Shown: positions 25,071 to 35,700 of the stretch, piece after piece | Layout of the letters: each line of letters opens with the position of its first letter | How positions within the stretch are numbered: the first letter of the stretch is position 1 | Position numbers and translations under genes: made by a program | Notes under the pieces: model-generated | What the model saw: only the letters and a program-made list of their open reading frames with translations | What the model was told of the DNA's origin: nothing | Databases searched by the model: none | DNA from: Oscillospiraceae bacterium | GTDB taxonomy: Bacteria > Bacillota > Clostridia > Oscillospirales > Ruminococcaceae | NCBI GenBank assembly: GCA_021201135.1 | Contig: JAJQGT010000009.1 | Location: 196,144 to 260,143, forward strand | Direction of reading: 5' to 3' | DNA length: 64,000 nt

Positions 25071-26074
25071 ATGTGAATCTTAAAGACGTTTTCGACTGCT
25101 ACAGCGACGAAAATACCCGGCTCGGTGAGACTCCGTCGGTCAGTGACGACCGGGTCTGCGCACTCACAAATACGAAGCTCGGGAGAGAAAATGCGGTTTT
25201 CAAAAAGAGATTAAGAAAGTACCCGGTTATACTTGCGGCTGTAGTGGCGGTGGTCATGCTGATGGGCGCCGGCTTCGTCGCCGCCAGTGACAGCATCGAC
25301 GGTTGGTTCAAGACCCGATGGGAAGAGGTCACCGGGGAGGAAATGAGCGACGAGCACTACGAGACGATTGCAAGCCTGAGCCAGTATATCGGGCTGAGTG
25401 AAACCTCGGACGGCGTCACCGTGAGTATAGACTCGGCGACGGTCGGCGACGATGTTGCGTATGTTCTGATTACTACGGAATGTGACAGTGGCAAGTTCAC
25501 AACCACCGGCACCAGCACGTTCGGAATCTGGGAAGTCTATGTCAATTCAAATCGCAAAGGCGGTGGTATAGGCAGAATTGCCGTTGACGAAAACGGGAAA
25601 GCATACTATCTTGACGAAATCAACCTTACGAACATTGACAGCGACGAACCGCTCGAGGTGAGCATCCATCTCGGAAATCTCAACGCTCTCATATACTCAA
25701 ACGAAGACGGCTCTCCAATCTGGTACTCCGGCGACGGCGAATGGAGCTTTGAGTTCACGCTCGAAAGAACCGAAACGAAGACCATCGACCTTACCGATAA
25801 ATTGCCGTGGACAGGCGTGACAAAGCTGACCGTCACGGAGTTCGGAGTTGTTGCCACCTATGACAGCGAATCGGACGACGTCCCAAGAATCATCCGCTAC
25901 AATCACATGAAGATTTACGCCGTGATGGAGGACGGAACCGAGATGCAAGTCAACTCCACATCCAGCTCCGGCTATACCGGCATCATAGACTCCTACTACT
26001 TCTGGGAGGTGCCCATTGACCTTGACGAGGTTGTGGCAATCAGGATTGGCGATGATGTGATTGAGGTGAACTAG
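25067..26074 (+). CDS. Membrane anti-sigma-like protein with one DUF4179-type domain
   Basis: The 335-aa paralogue of the 22384 gene has a cytoplasmic start (1-57), a membrane helix (about 58-77, YPVILAAVVAVVMLMGAGFV) and one extracellular unit opening SDGVTVSIDSATVGDDVAYV. FSFEFTLERTE-like strands and a WEVPIDLDEV end follow. It is coupled to the ECF gene by ATGA and followed by a bidirectional terminator. The likely role is membrane control of ECF copy 2. Confidence 0.75.
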   Translation: MNVNLKDVFDCYSDENTRLGETPSVSDDRVCALTNTKLGRENAVFKKRLRKYPVILAAVVAVVMLMGAGFVAASDSIDGWFKTRWEEVTGEEMSDEHYETIASLSQYIGLSETSDGVTVSIDSATVGDDVAYVLITTECDSGKFTTTGTSTFGIWEVYVNSNRKGGGIGRIAVDENGKAYYLDEINLTNIDSDEPLEVSIHLGNLNALIYSNEDGSPIWYSGDGEWSFEFTLERTETKTIDLTDKLPWTGVTKLTVTEFGVVATYDSESDDVPRIIRYNHMKIYAVMEDGTEMQVNSTSSSGYTGIIDSYYFWEVPIDLDEVVAIRIGDDVIEVN

Positions 26075-26099
26075 TTACACCCCTATACAAATAAAATTA

Positions 26100-26135
26100 G
26101 CCCCGAAGATTGGCGACCTTCGGGGCGATTTTTTT
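26100..26135. terminator. Bidirectional terminator between the ECF and pilus operons
   Basis: GCCCCGAAG...CTTCGGGGC, 9-bp stem, followed by GATTTTTTT. It ends the plus-strand ECF operon and lies just past the last pilus gene. Confidence 0.8.
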
Positions 26136-26140
26136 GCTTA

Positions 26141-26905
26141 TTATTTCTTCTTGTCGGTTCTGACGACTATCAAGCCGGCGGCTACGCAGAAGACGCCTGC
26201 TCCCGCCATTATCGGGATGGGATAGTTGAGCTGTCCGGTCTGGGGAAGGGTGTCCTCGTCCTTCTCCTCGGGCTCGTCCTCCTCGATATCGACCTCTTCG
26301 TCGGTCTTGCCTTCCTCGGTGTTGGTGCCCTCGGTCGTGACGACTACGTCCGGCTCGGTGACGACGGTTGTAGTTGTCGGAGTGGGCTCATCGGGAGTGG
26401 TGGGGATGTAAGTAGACTCGAGCTTTGCCTCGACCATAACATCATATTCGCCCTCGCCGGCTACATTGGGAATGGAAACAAGGCTCGGATTCATATTATA
26501 ATTGGTTGGATTAGTCGTCGGAACGATGAGATACAAGCCAACTTCAAGATTCGAGAATGTAACCTTGCCATCAGAATTGGGAGTACCGACTGTTCCGGTC
26601 ACTCCCTGCGAAACAGCCCACTGCGTAAGAAGGGTCGCAAGAGTGCTCTCCCTGACGGTGAGCTCTATGCCGGAGCTCGCAAAGTCCGAAGTATAGGTGT
26701 AACTGCCGTTGCTGTTGAGGGATGCGACCTTATAAAGGGTCAGAACTCCTGTTGTAATCGGTTTGTCCGTGTCGGAATCCGACAGCTCCACAGTTATCGA
26801 GCCTAGAGTGTCGTCGGCAAAGACGCACGTCAGGCAGGAAGCCGCAACCAAGGTTACAACCAGAATCAGGGACAAAGCTTTAAGAATGTTATTTCTCACG
26901 GTCAT
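26141..26905 (-). CDS. Minor pilin / LPXTG surface protein
   Basis: A 254-aa secreted protein with a signal peptide (about 1-30, LSLILVVTLVAASCLTCVFA) and an early strand block GSITVELSDSDTDKPITTGVLTLYKV typical of pilin D-type or SpaB-like subunits. A Thr/Pro/Glu-rich stalk spans about 165-215. The sorting signal LPQTG (near 220) comes with a membrane helix and KKK. It lies last in the pilus operon, directly after the sortase gene, the usual place of a basal or minor pilin. Confidence 0.82.
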   Translation of the reverse strand: MTVRNNILKALSLILVVTLVAASCLTCVFADDTLGSITVELSDSDTDKPITTGVLTLYKVASLNSNGSYTYTSDFASSGIELTVRESTLATLLTQWAVSQGVTGTVGTPNSDGKVTFSNLEVGLYLIVPTTNPTNYNMNPSLVSIPNVAGEGEYDVMVEAKLESTYIPTTPDEPTPTTTTVVTEPDVVVTTEGTNTEEGKTDEEVDIEEDEPEEKDEDTLPQTGQLNYPIPIMAGAGVFCVAAGLIVVRTDKKK

Positions 26906-26917
26906 TCTTCCTTTCCG

Positions 26918-27853
26918 TTATCTCTTTTTCTTCCTTACCGGAAGAGAAATGAGGATAAAGAGTATTATTATCAGCGGTATCGCAACGCAAACAGCAACGA
27001 TTACGCTGTCGATTTTGTAAGCCTCCGCAGTGACTTTTATGGTCTTCTTGACTGCGTCTGTGGCAATTCTCTTGCCCCGGACGAGAAGCCTGTGGGTGTT
27101 GACGCCATAGGGCGTGCAGGTCATGAGTGTGCAGTAATCCTGCCCGTCGACGATATAGATATCCTCGAGCTCGGTCGGCTCGACAATCGTAATCTGGTCG
27201 ACCTCATAGGTCAGGACTTCGTTCAGCACGGTTATCGTGAAGGTGTCCCCTACCTCGAGCTGGTCAAGATTCGTGAAGAGCGACGCGCTCGGGAGTCCAC
27301 GGTGAGCCGAGATTACCGAATGGGTGCTCTCGCCGCCTATAGGAAGGCTTGTGCCCTCTAAGTGTCCCGCTCCCGCCTGCAAAACCGCCGAAGAGGTTCC
27401 GTGATATATCGGGAGCATGACGTTTATCTTCTCGATGGTGATATAGCCCATAATTCCCGTGCCGGTTACGTCAAGCAAATCCTCGTAGCCCTCGAGCTCG
27501 TCATAGTTGACGATGGCATAGGAGGAGCCGAGCTCTCGAACCGCCTCGTTATAAGCCTCGGCGGCTTCGAAATAAGCCTCATACTCATTCTCGTCGATAG
27601 TCGATACCGACTCGTCATAGTCGATGACCGCCCGGGTCTGGACCCTTGTGTTCCACCAGTCGCTGAACGTGGGATAAATGGCGATTGCAAGACCCAATAT
27701 CAGAATCCCCACCAAAATCCCCGTACTGAATGATTTCTTTTTCTTCTTCGGCATCTCCACGGACAAATCGTCAACAGACAATTCATCCGAGGGTAGCTCA
27801 ATCGGAGTTGTTTTCTTTTTCTTCGTACTCTCCAACCCCGCTTTCCACTGCAT
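26918..27853 (-). CDS. Class C sortase (pilus polymerase)
   Basis: The 311-aa membrane enzyme has an N-terminal helix (about 42-62) and a C-terminal helix (about 283-303), as class C sortases do. Catalytic His lies in VISAHRGLPSA, Cys in TLMTCTPYGVNTHRL, and Arg in LLVRGKRI. It joins pilin subunits by isopeptide bonds between LPXTG Thr and a pilin Lys. A possible lid segment lies between helix 1 and the core, but a clear DPW/DPF lid motif is not visible. The N-terminal cytoplasmic tail (about 40 residues, Lys-rich) is longer than usual. Confidence 0.9.
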   Translation of the reverse strand: MQWKAGLESTKKKKTTPIELPSDELSVDDLSVEMPKKKKKSFSTGILVGILILGLAIAIYPTFSDWWNTRVQTRAVIDYDESVSTIDENEYEAYFEAAEAYNEAVRELGSSYAIVNYDELEGYEDLLDVTGTGIMGYITIEKINVMLPIYHGTSSAVLQAGAGHLEGTSLPIGGESTHSVISAHRGLPSASLFTNLDQLEVGDTFTITVLNEVLTYEVDQITIVEPTELEDIYIVDGQDYCTLMTCTPYGVNTHRLLVRGKRIATDAVKKTIKVTAEAYKIDSVIVAVCVAIPLIIILFILISLPVRKKKR

Positions 27854-27862
27854 CAGGCGAAA

Positions 27863-29641
27863 TTACTTGTCGTCTCCGCCCATTCTCTTCTTAGTGATAA
27901 GGAGAATGATAGCCCCAACCACCAACACACCGCCTACTATGTAGAAGATAGTAGTACCGATACCACCGGTAGAAGGCAATTTGGCACCGGAATTATTCTC
28001 GACATCAACGGAAACCTTACCGTTTACAAACTCAGTAGAGGTTGTGTCAACTGTTTTGCCGTTAATAGTCAGGCTGTCGAGCTTGGTCTCATCATCTGTG
28101 AGCCATGTTATCTTGGTTGTGTAATTGTCAGCTGATACATTTTCGATTGTAGTATGTCCGGCTTCGATAGTAATATCAAAAACAGTGGACATAACGTTGT
28201 ATCCCGACGGAGCCTTTGTTTCCTTAAGGTGGTAGGTTCCGACATCAAGACCGATTACGCTGAAAACGCCAGTTGAATCAGACTCGAGCTCAGAGGCATC
28301 ATCTTCATCCGTAGTCCATCTCTCTACTTTACCGTCCGCATCTACAATAACATACTCATATTCACCATTGTCATTTACTCTGTAAAGTACAAACTTCGCA
28401 CCTTCAAGAGTCTTGGTTGTATCGTCAGCATCTACCTTGGTTACATCAAGCTCATATGTCCAAGTCAAGACTGTATCAATAACGGTTGTACCCAACTCGC
28501 CAGCATTGTACATATTATTCGAATACTGAAGATAAACTGTATTCGGATTGCCTTCAGAGCCGATAACAGCATCGGAATTCAAAGTTGCTGTAAATACAAC
28601 CTGAATCAACGATTCACTGTTAGTAGCAATCGAAGTAGTTCCGTCTGTAGTCAAAGCCTTTGTGTTGGACAAAGTGACTGTGAAGGAATGTCCGCCGTCG
28701 CTCTCATTAGACAAACCACTAACGACATAATCATCAGCGTATACCTTAGTTGCCTCATCCGTATCATGGATTTCCGCATTTGCAACGTTTGTAACGGAGT
28801 CAGAATTATAAACATACACACCGGTAACTTCAACGAAAGTCAAGCCCTTTGAAAGTATATCATTGAAGACGAGCTCATATGAAGAGGTGTAGGAAGCATA
28901 ATCGGACGGAAGCGAAGCGGTGAGATAATAAGTGATAGTATCACCGATATTTGCATCGAGGTCTTCGTCATCCAAAGCCTCATCTATGTTCGGAAGGTCG
29001 GACTTAGACTCGATAGCATTTGCTTCGCTGGTTCCTGCATTACCCCCGGTCATTACGAGAATATACCGGGTATATGCGCCGTTATCACTGCCATTGTAAC
29101 CATTGTCTGGCAAGCCGGTGGTCTTAATCAGATAGTAACCGGCGGCAAGATTCGAAAAAGTATAATATGTAACGTCGCCGATAGTTGAAGATGTGCTCGT
29201 CGTGTAAACAGTGGGATTTGCTGACATGTATTTAGCGACAACTGCTGCAAATTCCTGTGCTACAAGGTCGTCAGTAGAAGTAGAATATTTCGCCAAAGCA
29301 GCGGCTACCGTCATGGCGCTATACCAAGGGTCTCCGGTCGCTGTTCCATCCTGAGTAAACGGATATTCGCCGGTACTATCATCCACAATAGTTGCAAGTT
29401 GCGCATAGAGTGCATCAGATTCCGCAATATTTGTGCTCCATTCAACTTTCTTCAAGATTGGTTCATTATCTGCATTGACGCCCATTTCACCAGAGAAAAT
29501 CTGATATGCTGTATAGGTGTAGCCGGCATCTTTGTTACTGATAACAATTGTGTATGTGTCATCCGCACTAACCGCTACGCTCATCGACATAAGCATCAGG
29601 ACTGAAAGAATTAATGCTGTGATTCTTTTGAGCTTTTTCAT
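27863..29641 (-). CDS. Major pilin subunit (SpaA/FimA-like, LPSTG)
   Basis: The 592-aa protein has a signal peptide (MKKLKRITALILSVLMLMSM), an N-terminal pilin domain (YTYTAYQIFSGE, residues 30-180) and a middle isopeptide-type domain (about 200-380). A CnaB domain opens LDVTKVDADDTTKTLEGAKF and contains YHLKETKAPSGY, where the Glu catalyses the internal isopeptide bond. The sorting signal is LPSTGG with a helix and KKR. The ATG at 29641 follows AAAGGAG. It lies between the adhesin and sortase genes. Confidence 0.88.
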   Translation of the reverse strand: MKKLKRITALILSVLMLMSMSVAVSADDTYTIVISNKDAGYTYTAYQIFSGEMGVNADNEPILKKVEWSTNIAESDALYAQLATIVDDSTGEYPFTQDGTATGDPWYSAMTVAAALAKYSTSTDDLVAQEFAAVVAKYMSANPTVYTTSTSSTIGDVTYYTFSNLAAGYYLIKTTGLPDNGYNGSDNGAYTRYILVMTGGNAGTSEANAIESKSDLPNIDEALDDEDLDANIGDTITYYLTASLPSDYASYTSSYELVFNDILSKGLTFVEVTGVYVYNSDSVTNVANAEIHDTDEATKVYADDYVVSGLSNESDGGHSFTVTLSNTKALTTDGTTSIATNSESLIQVVFTATLNSDAVIGSEGNPNTVYLQYSNNMYNAGELGTTVIDTVLTWTYELDVTKVDADDTTKTLEGAKFVLYRVNDNGEYEYVIVDADGKVERWTTDEDDASELESDSTGVFSVIGLDVGTYHLKETKAPSGYNVMSTVFDITIEAGHTTIENVSADNYTTKITWLTDDETKLDSLTINGKTVDTTSTEFVNGKVSVDVENNSGAKLPSTGGIGTTIFYIVGGVLVVGAIILLITKKRMGGDDK

Positions 29642-29751
29642 TGTTATGCTCTCCTTTATTATAGAATTTAGTTTGTATTCATGCCCTTCCACGGGCATTG
29701 TCTTCTTTTCTCCTGCGCTCTCCCAAGGCGGGAGAGGCAGGTCATTAAAGG

Positions 29752-32700
29752 TTAGCTTTTCGGTCCGGCTCGTGAATCACCGTTCCGGTCTTTCGAGAGC
29801 TTCTTCTGCCTCCGGAAGAGCTTTGTCTCGCTCGGGGCGCCGGGCTTCGCGGGCTTGCGGACGGGCGTGTCATTGCTCGCCGCCGAGAAGCGAATCCGGT
29901 GGATGTTTCTGTATGCACAGCCGAGGAGTGCCAGGACCATCAGCGCCATGCCGAAGAAGATGTAAATCCTCTCGTTCTGCCCGCCGGTGGAGGGGAGGGA
30001 ATAACCGACCGAGTCGTCGGAGACAACATTGGTTATTGTAATGGCTGTGTCGCTGTTAAGGACGCCTTCTGCCTGTGAATATACGGCATCAGAAACTGAA
30101 ACGTTCGAAAGCGTCGTGCTTACTTCGACGAAGTAGTAGTAACGCAAGTACTTAGTTGTGCCGACTACGGTGTACTTCGGAAGACCTTCTATTGTCTTCG
30201 TCCAGCCATTGTTGGCAGTGAGCTGATAGGTCTCTGTGCCGTAGAGGTAAGAGGTGACGTTTGCACCCTCACCGACAAGCTGGCTCAAAGTATAGGTGCC
30301 TATCGTTCCGTTCGATGTGCCGCTGGTGTCCTCAACGAGGTAGTAGTAAAGTGCAACCTTTACGTCTTGGGTCTGAACAGTTTTGTTTGTGTCGGTGACA
30401 ACATTGCCGCTCTGGTCAACCCATACCTTCTCAACCTTTGCCGAGGTGGTCTCGACCAAGGTGTTGACGATGATAATTTCGCCGCCACCGTTCTCGCCCT
30501 GAGACTGAGAATAGGTTGTATAAAGGTTGTAGTTATCGAGGTCGACGCCGGTTTCACTGTCGTCGGCTGTCTCCAAGAAGTAGTAGAAGTAAGCATACTC
30601 CGTATCGCCGACGGTGTAACCGAGCGGAAGACCCGCGATTGCCACGGACCAGTTGTTCTTGCTGTCGAGCGTATAGACATCGTCGGAGTAAAGCGTGCTT
30701 GGGTAGTATTTGCCCTCAAGAGCCTCTTCGGCGTAGTAATCCGAAACCGTGCCGGTGACTCTCAGGTCGCTGATGGTTGCCGAGAAGGTGGATCCCTTAA
30801 TTTCGAGCTGAAGCGCAACGCCGTTATAATCGGCGCAGGCATCCGACGCGGTGGCATAGCCCTTTGAATTAAGGTTGCCCAATATGTTCGCTACCGAGTA
30901 GTTGAGGGTGTATGAGCCGTCGTTGTTGTCTTCAACACTGGGCGTAACAGTGCATATCGCACTATAGTTATCAACCGATATATCGCCCTGAATTACGAGA
31001 GCAAGATTCTCGAGATCGGATGTCGAAGGCGCACTGCCATCAATCAATACGTCTTTAATCGTAATCGAGACGGTTGTCGCAACATCACTGTAGATGGCGT
31101 CGAGGAATCCGTAGCCAGTGAACACTGTGCCGTTCTCATCGGAGATAATCTCGCCCGCAGTGTAAGCCGGTTCCTTGATATATTCGGAAATGTAGTTGTA
31201 CTTGTAGTCGCCCACGTTCAGAGACGTTGTATATCCCGTTGACGGATTATAGAGAATTACCGTTGTGCTGTTGACCGGTGCAACACCCGCTTCGGCAATA
31301 TACGGAATGATGACGGATACCGACTTGATCGTAACCTTGCCGGAATCATTTTGACCGACACTCAGGAAGATCGCATTGTAGTCATCGGTATCATAATTTC
31401 CGGAAAGTATACTGCTTACCGGTATTGCTATAGTGCCGGAACCGGCAGAATAGTCCGTGACAATCGAGATGCTTTCGTTATCACCGTAGCTGTTTGACGT
31501 ATACTGAATACCCAAGGTTGCCTGAGAAGGAACCGAGGTGCAGTCATACTCGATGTAAATCATCGCACCGTCAACCGTCAGAGCCGCTCTTACGCTGTCG
31601 TTACCTGTGAGGTAAGTCGTCCAGTCACTCGTAAGATTTTCAGTTCCCTTGTTGTAAGTATCACAGCTCGTCGTCGTTGCCACAATAGCATAAGTCGCGA
31701 TTGTCGACGAGGTGGAAGGAGTGAGAATGGAAACGGATTCTATAGTTCCGGTAAACTTATCGGACGAAGACCAGCTTTCATATTGTGTGAATACTTGGAC
31801 ATAGTCGTCCCAATCAGCATTTGATATGTTAGAGCCGCTGTCTGTCGCTAAATCAGCTACTGCTACATAGATAATCCCCGATGAATTGGTCACCGTTACT
31901 TCTTTGTTGTAGGAGGTATATGAGCCGTCATTGAACTCAATACCAACTCTTACAACACCTGTAGTTGCGTTGCTGTAATTAACAGCTATAACAGCACCAC
32001 TCTCCTGCAATGCGCTTGCAGCAGAATCACTGGTGTAGTATGCACCGACATAGGTGCTACCGGATGTGCTATCATCCAAAATCTTGTCAACCGTTTCCGA
32101 AGGCACTGCATAGTCAGCACCGGCGCAAACGTTGACGCCTACCAACGTAGCGTTATCTCCGACGCTTGCTGCGCTGAGGCAGATTGAACCGATATCGTTC
32201 AGGCTATAGCCACTGTATAATCCTGCCTCTATAGCACTTAAGCTGTACTGGAGATGATAGTAGTATTCAGCGGTAGAAACTGAAACTAATTCGACGTTCG
32301 TCGGGGAAACAGTACCTATCGTTGTGCTGTAATCCCAAGCCTGCAGTATCAGACTTACTGCCGAAGGACTTTCGCCGCCCTTAATAACGAACTCAAGGTA
32401 AATGTCGTTATAGTCGCTGTTAGAAAGAGCAGTAGTCATGTTCGAGATATCGCCGCCCATGAAGCCGTATGTCCAACTATAGGGTGTTGATGAATCTATT
32501 TCTTTATTCGTAGTTTTGCTGAACAAGTTGACATATTCATTTGGTTCGGCTGTCGTTATGGTAACTTGGGTAGCTGTGGAGACGTCAATGGTTCGAATCG
32601 GGTTGCCGTTCGAATCGAGTGGCAGGATGTAGTAGTAAAGCTGAACGGTGGTCTTGTAGTTACCGCTTACACTCGCGCCGGACTCGTTGACCCAAAGCTT

Positions 32701-35700
32701 CTTGACTACAACGGTGGTTGTGGTCTTGGTGTTTGTAGCCTGAACGCTCGCGCTCTGAGTCGAGATGTCGATGACTTCGCTTGGCGAGGTGCCTGTGGAG
32801 CCGTTTGCCCAGTCGGAAGGAAGAACCGTCGGATAATCAGAAGTATCTGGCGACGACCAGTAGAAGTAGAAGGTTGTGGTTTCCATATCGTTATAACCGA
32901 TATTATAGCCTTCCGGTGAATCTACCTCAACGAGCTTATACGCATGGTTGAAGTCGTATATCGCGTCATTGTAGGTGATTGTAATCTCGCCGTTTTTATC
33001 CGTCACATAGGTACCGATACGAGTCCATGTGCCATCCTCAGCCTTGGTATCGGCATTGCCATGGAACTCATAGAGCGCGTAGGTTGCGCCCGAAAGTCTG
33101 ACGCTTGTGTCGGTCGTGCTGACCTTAACAAGAGTGAACGAGGTGTTCGGCTGGTTTTCGACGTAAACTGTCGGATTGAGTGAGGTCGCTTTGAGGTCGT
33201 AAATCTTGGTGTTGTATTGGTCAACATCGCTCGGATAGGTCAATGTGCCGTTATCCGACGACCAGTAGAAGTAAACCTTCTCCTTGTCAAGAAGCTCATA
33301 GCCCGAAGGCGCCTCAACCTCAACGATATAGTAGAGGGTGTCGGTCTGATACCAGTCATAGTAAGCGTAGGCGGTGTTTTCACCGTCCTTGTATGTGAAC
33401 GTACTTGAAATGGTAATAGAGCCGTTTGAGTCGCTTGTAACGAGGTAGTTATCCGAGGTCATCGTCGTGTCGCTGACATTGGATGCGGTCTTGGTACTAT
33501 CGACAGTATCTGTGCCGGACATGAAGTCAGCCTGAGTAATCTGCACCCACTTACTTGTGGCTGTGTCATACATATAGAACTCAAACTTAGCTCCGGGAAC
33601 TGCGATACTATAGTTATCGGGTTCTACCTTATAGATAGTAATACCACTGCCGGAGGTAATACCACCGGTGGTCGAAACTTCGCTCCACTGATCGTGAGTT
33701 GTCTGCTCGTCGGTTTTGGTTGTGGTGTTTTCTCCAGTCAGAGTTGCGTTATTTTTAACATCAAACCAAGAACCGTTGCCGCCTGGCTTATACATATCAT
33801 ACCAATAGAGTACCAGAATGCTCGTTTCATCAGGGATTGTAGCGGTGATTGTATGAGTGTAGTTACCACCGTTGACATCCACGGAATAAGTCCATGCAAT
33901 CGTTGTCGTCTCCATATAGTAGTAGCTATATGTCGGTGTTGTCTCGTCCTCGACATAGCGATAAACGGTGTTGGTCGGATTGGACGAAGAGTAGATATTC
34001 GAAGAGAGTGAAGTAATAGTCTGGGTAACGCCGTTAGAATCGGTGTATGTGCCGGTGTCGTTTGCCTCATCATAAGTTATCTTATAAAGCTTATAGAATG
34101 CCACAGATGAGTTTCGAAGTTCAATTTCGATGCCATCATACCCAGTGTAGTAGGTTTCAATTACGTCCGTGAACGTCAGGTTCGTGCCATTATTGAGTTT
34201 ATCGCCGTCAATGTTCAGAAGAACTTCATAACGAAGAGTAGCATCACCCGATGAAAAAGCACCACTCTTATCTACAATATCATGACCATCGCTGCCTTTG
34301 TCTCCGCTGTCGGTCTCAGTATAGGTAACGTCCTGCCGCTGATCGTCATCGCCGTATTTTTCAGTGCCGTAATAAACGACAACCTCATTATTGTAACTGC
34401 CGATATCGATTGTCACACCAGCAGTTGCATCGGCAATCATCTTAGCAAAACCATCTATTGTCGCCTTATAGGTTATAGTGACATAGCCACCGCTCGTTGT
34501 CAACTCCGAATAATGGTCAGGTTCAACATAGACTGTTACATCTGTGCCGCTTACTGAATTACTTTCAACTGTACCGGTTACGGCGGTTTCAATGCCCCAA
34601 CTGAATTTGGCAGACATATTGCCGTCATTATCGTCATCAGTCAGTGTGGCATCTTTGTAGTTGATGGTTAATGTTGCGGATTCAAATGTCAGCCCGTCAG
34701 GCAAAGTATCAACAACGGTATAGGTCTCGGTGCTCCCCGCCTGAATGTAAAGATGAACAATCCATGTGAGCTCGCCGTCTTCATCGACAGTAGCATCAGA
34801 ATCGGCGTTGTTGTTCTTGCCGTCGGTCTTGTAGACCACGTTCTGCTCGGTATAGCTTGCATAAGCTTCGAGGCTTCCGATTTTTACGGAGTTATAATAA
34901 GTCTCGGATGCTACGGTGTTATTCTCAACATCGCTGATATCGGCAGTTGTGGAATAGGTGAGAGTCACTGTGCCAGAGCAGTTGCCGTTATCTTTAAGGA
35001 AAAATATCTGGTAAGCAGTATAGACATGACCATTATCGGTAATGTCACTGTATGCAACCCAATCGCCCACAGTTGGATCATACGCATACAGAGTAAAGTC
35101 TGTGCCATAGCTCAGTACAGTAGTGCCACTGCTACCGACAATCTGCAAGCCGTTTGAAGACAACGTGCTGAACAGCGTTGTAATCTGGCTGTAGGTAAAC
35201 CACTGGTCGGTGGTGTCCGTGCTTGTGTATGACGAATAATCCTTGCCGTATGTTCCGAGGTAATCCGCAAGGTAGGAATCAGCCTTGATTCCCCCGGCGG
35301 GAATGGTAACGGTTGATGTCCATGTTAAGTCTCTGGTCGTTGTTGTGCCATCGGTTTTAGTAGTAGATGCAGAATCCGAAAGGATTTTGCTCAACTTACC
35401 GCCGGTTTCTACGGTCTCATCACCATAAGCCGTAACATTGTCAACAGTAACGATATTATGGGCGGTATACGACGAATAACCGAGATAAGTGCTTACGTCT
35501 GTTGTATAGACTATGGTATAGGTGGTGGTGTTGGTATCTAACGTTCCATCACCGTCAGAATCGCTCACTGCCAGGAATTTAATTCCTATAATATCAGTGC
35601 CATTAGTGTCATACACATACTCGTATGTGCCGGAATTATTAATATCCAGACCGCTTGTGGCATCTGCAAATGACGTGCCGTCTACCTGATAATCATAAAG

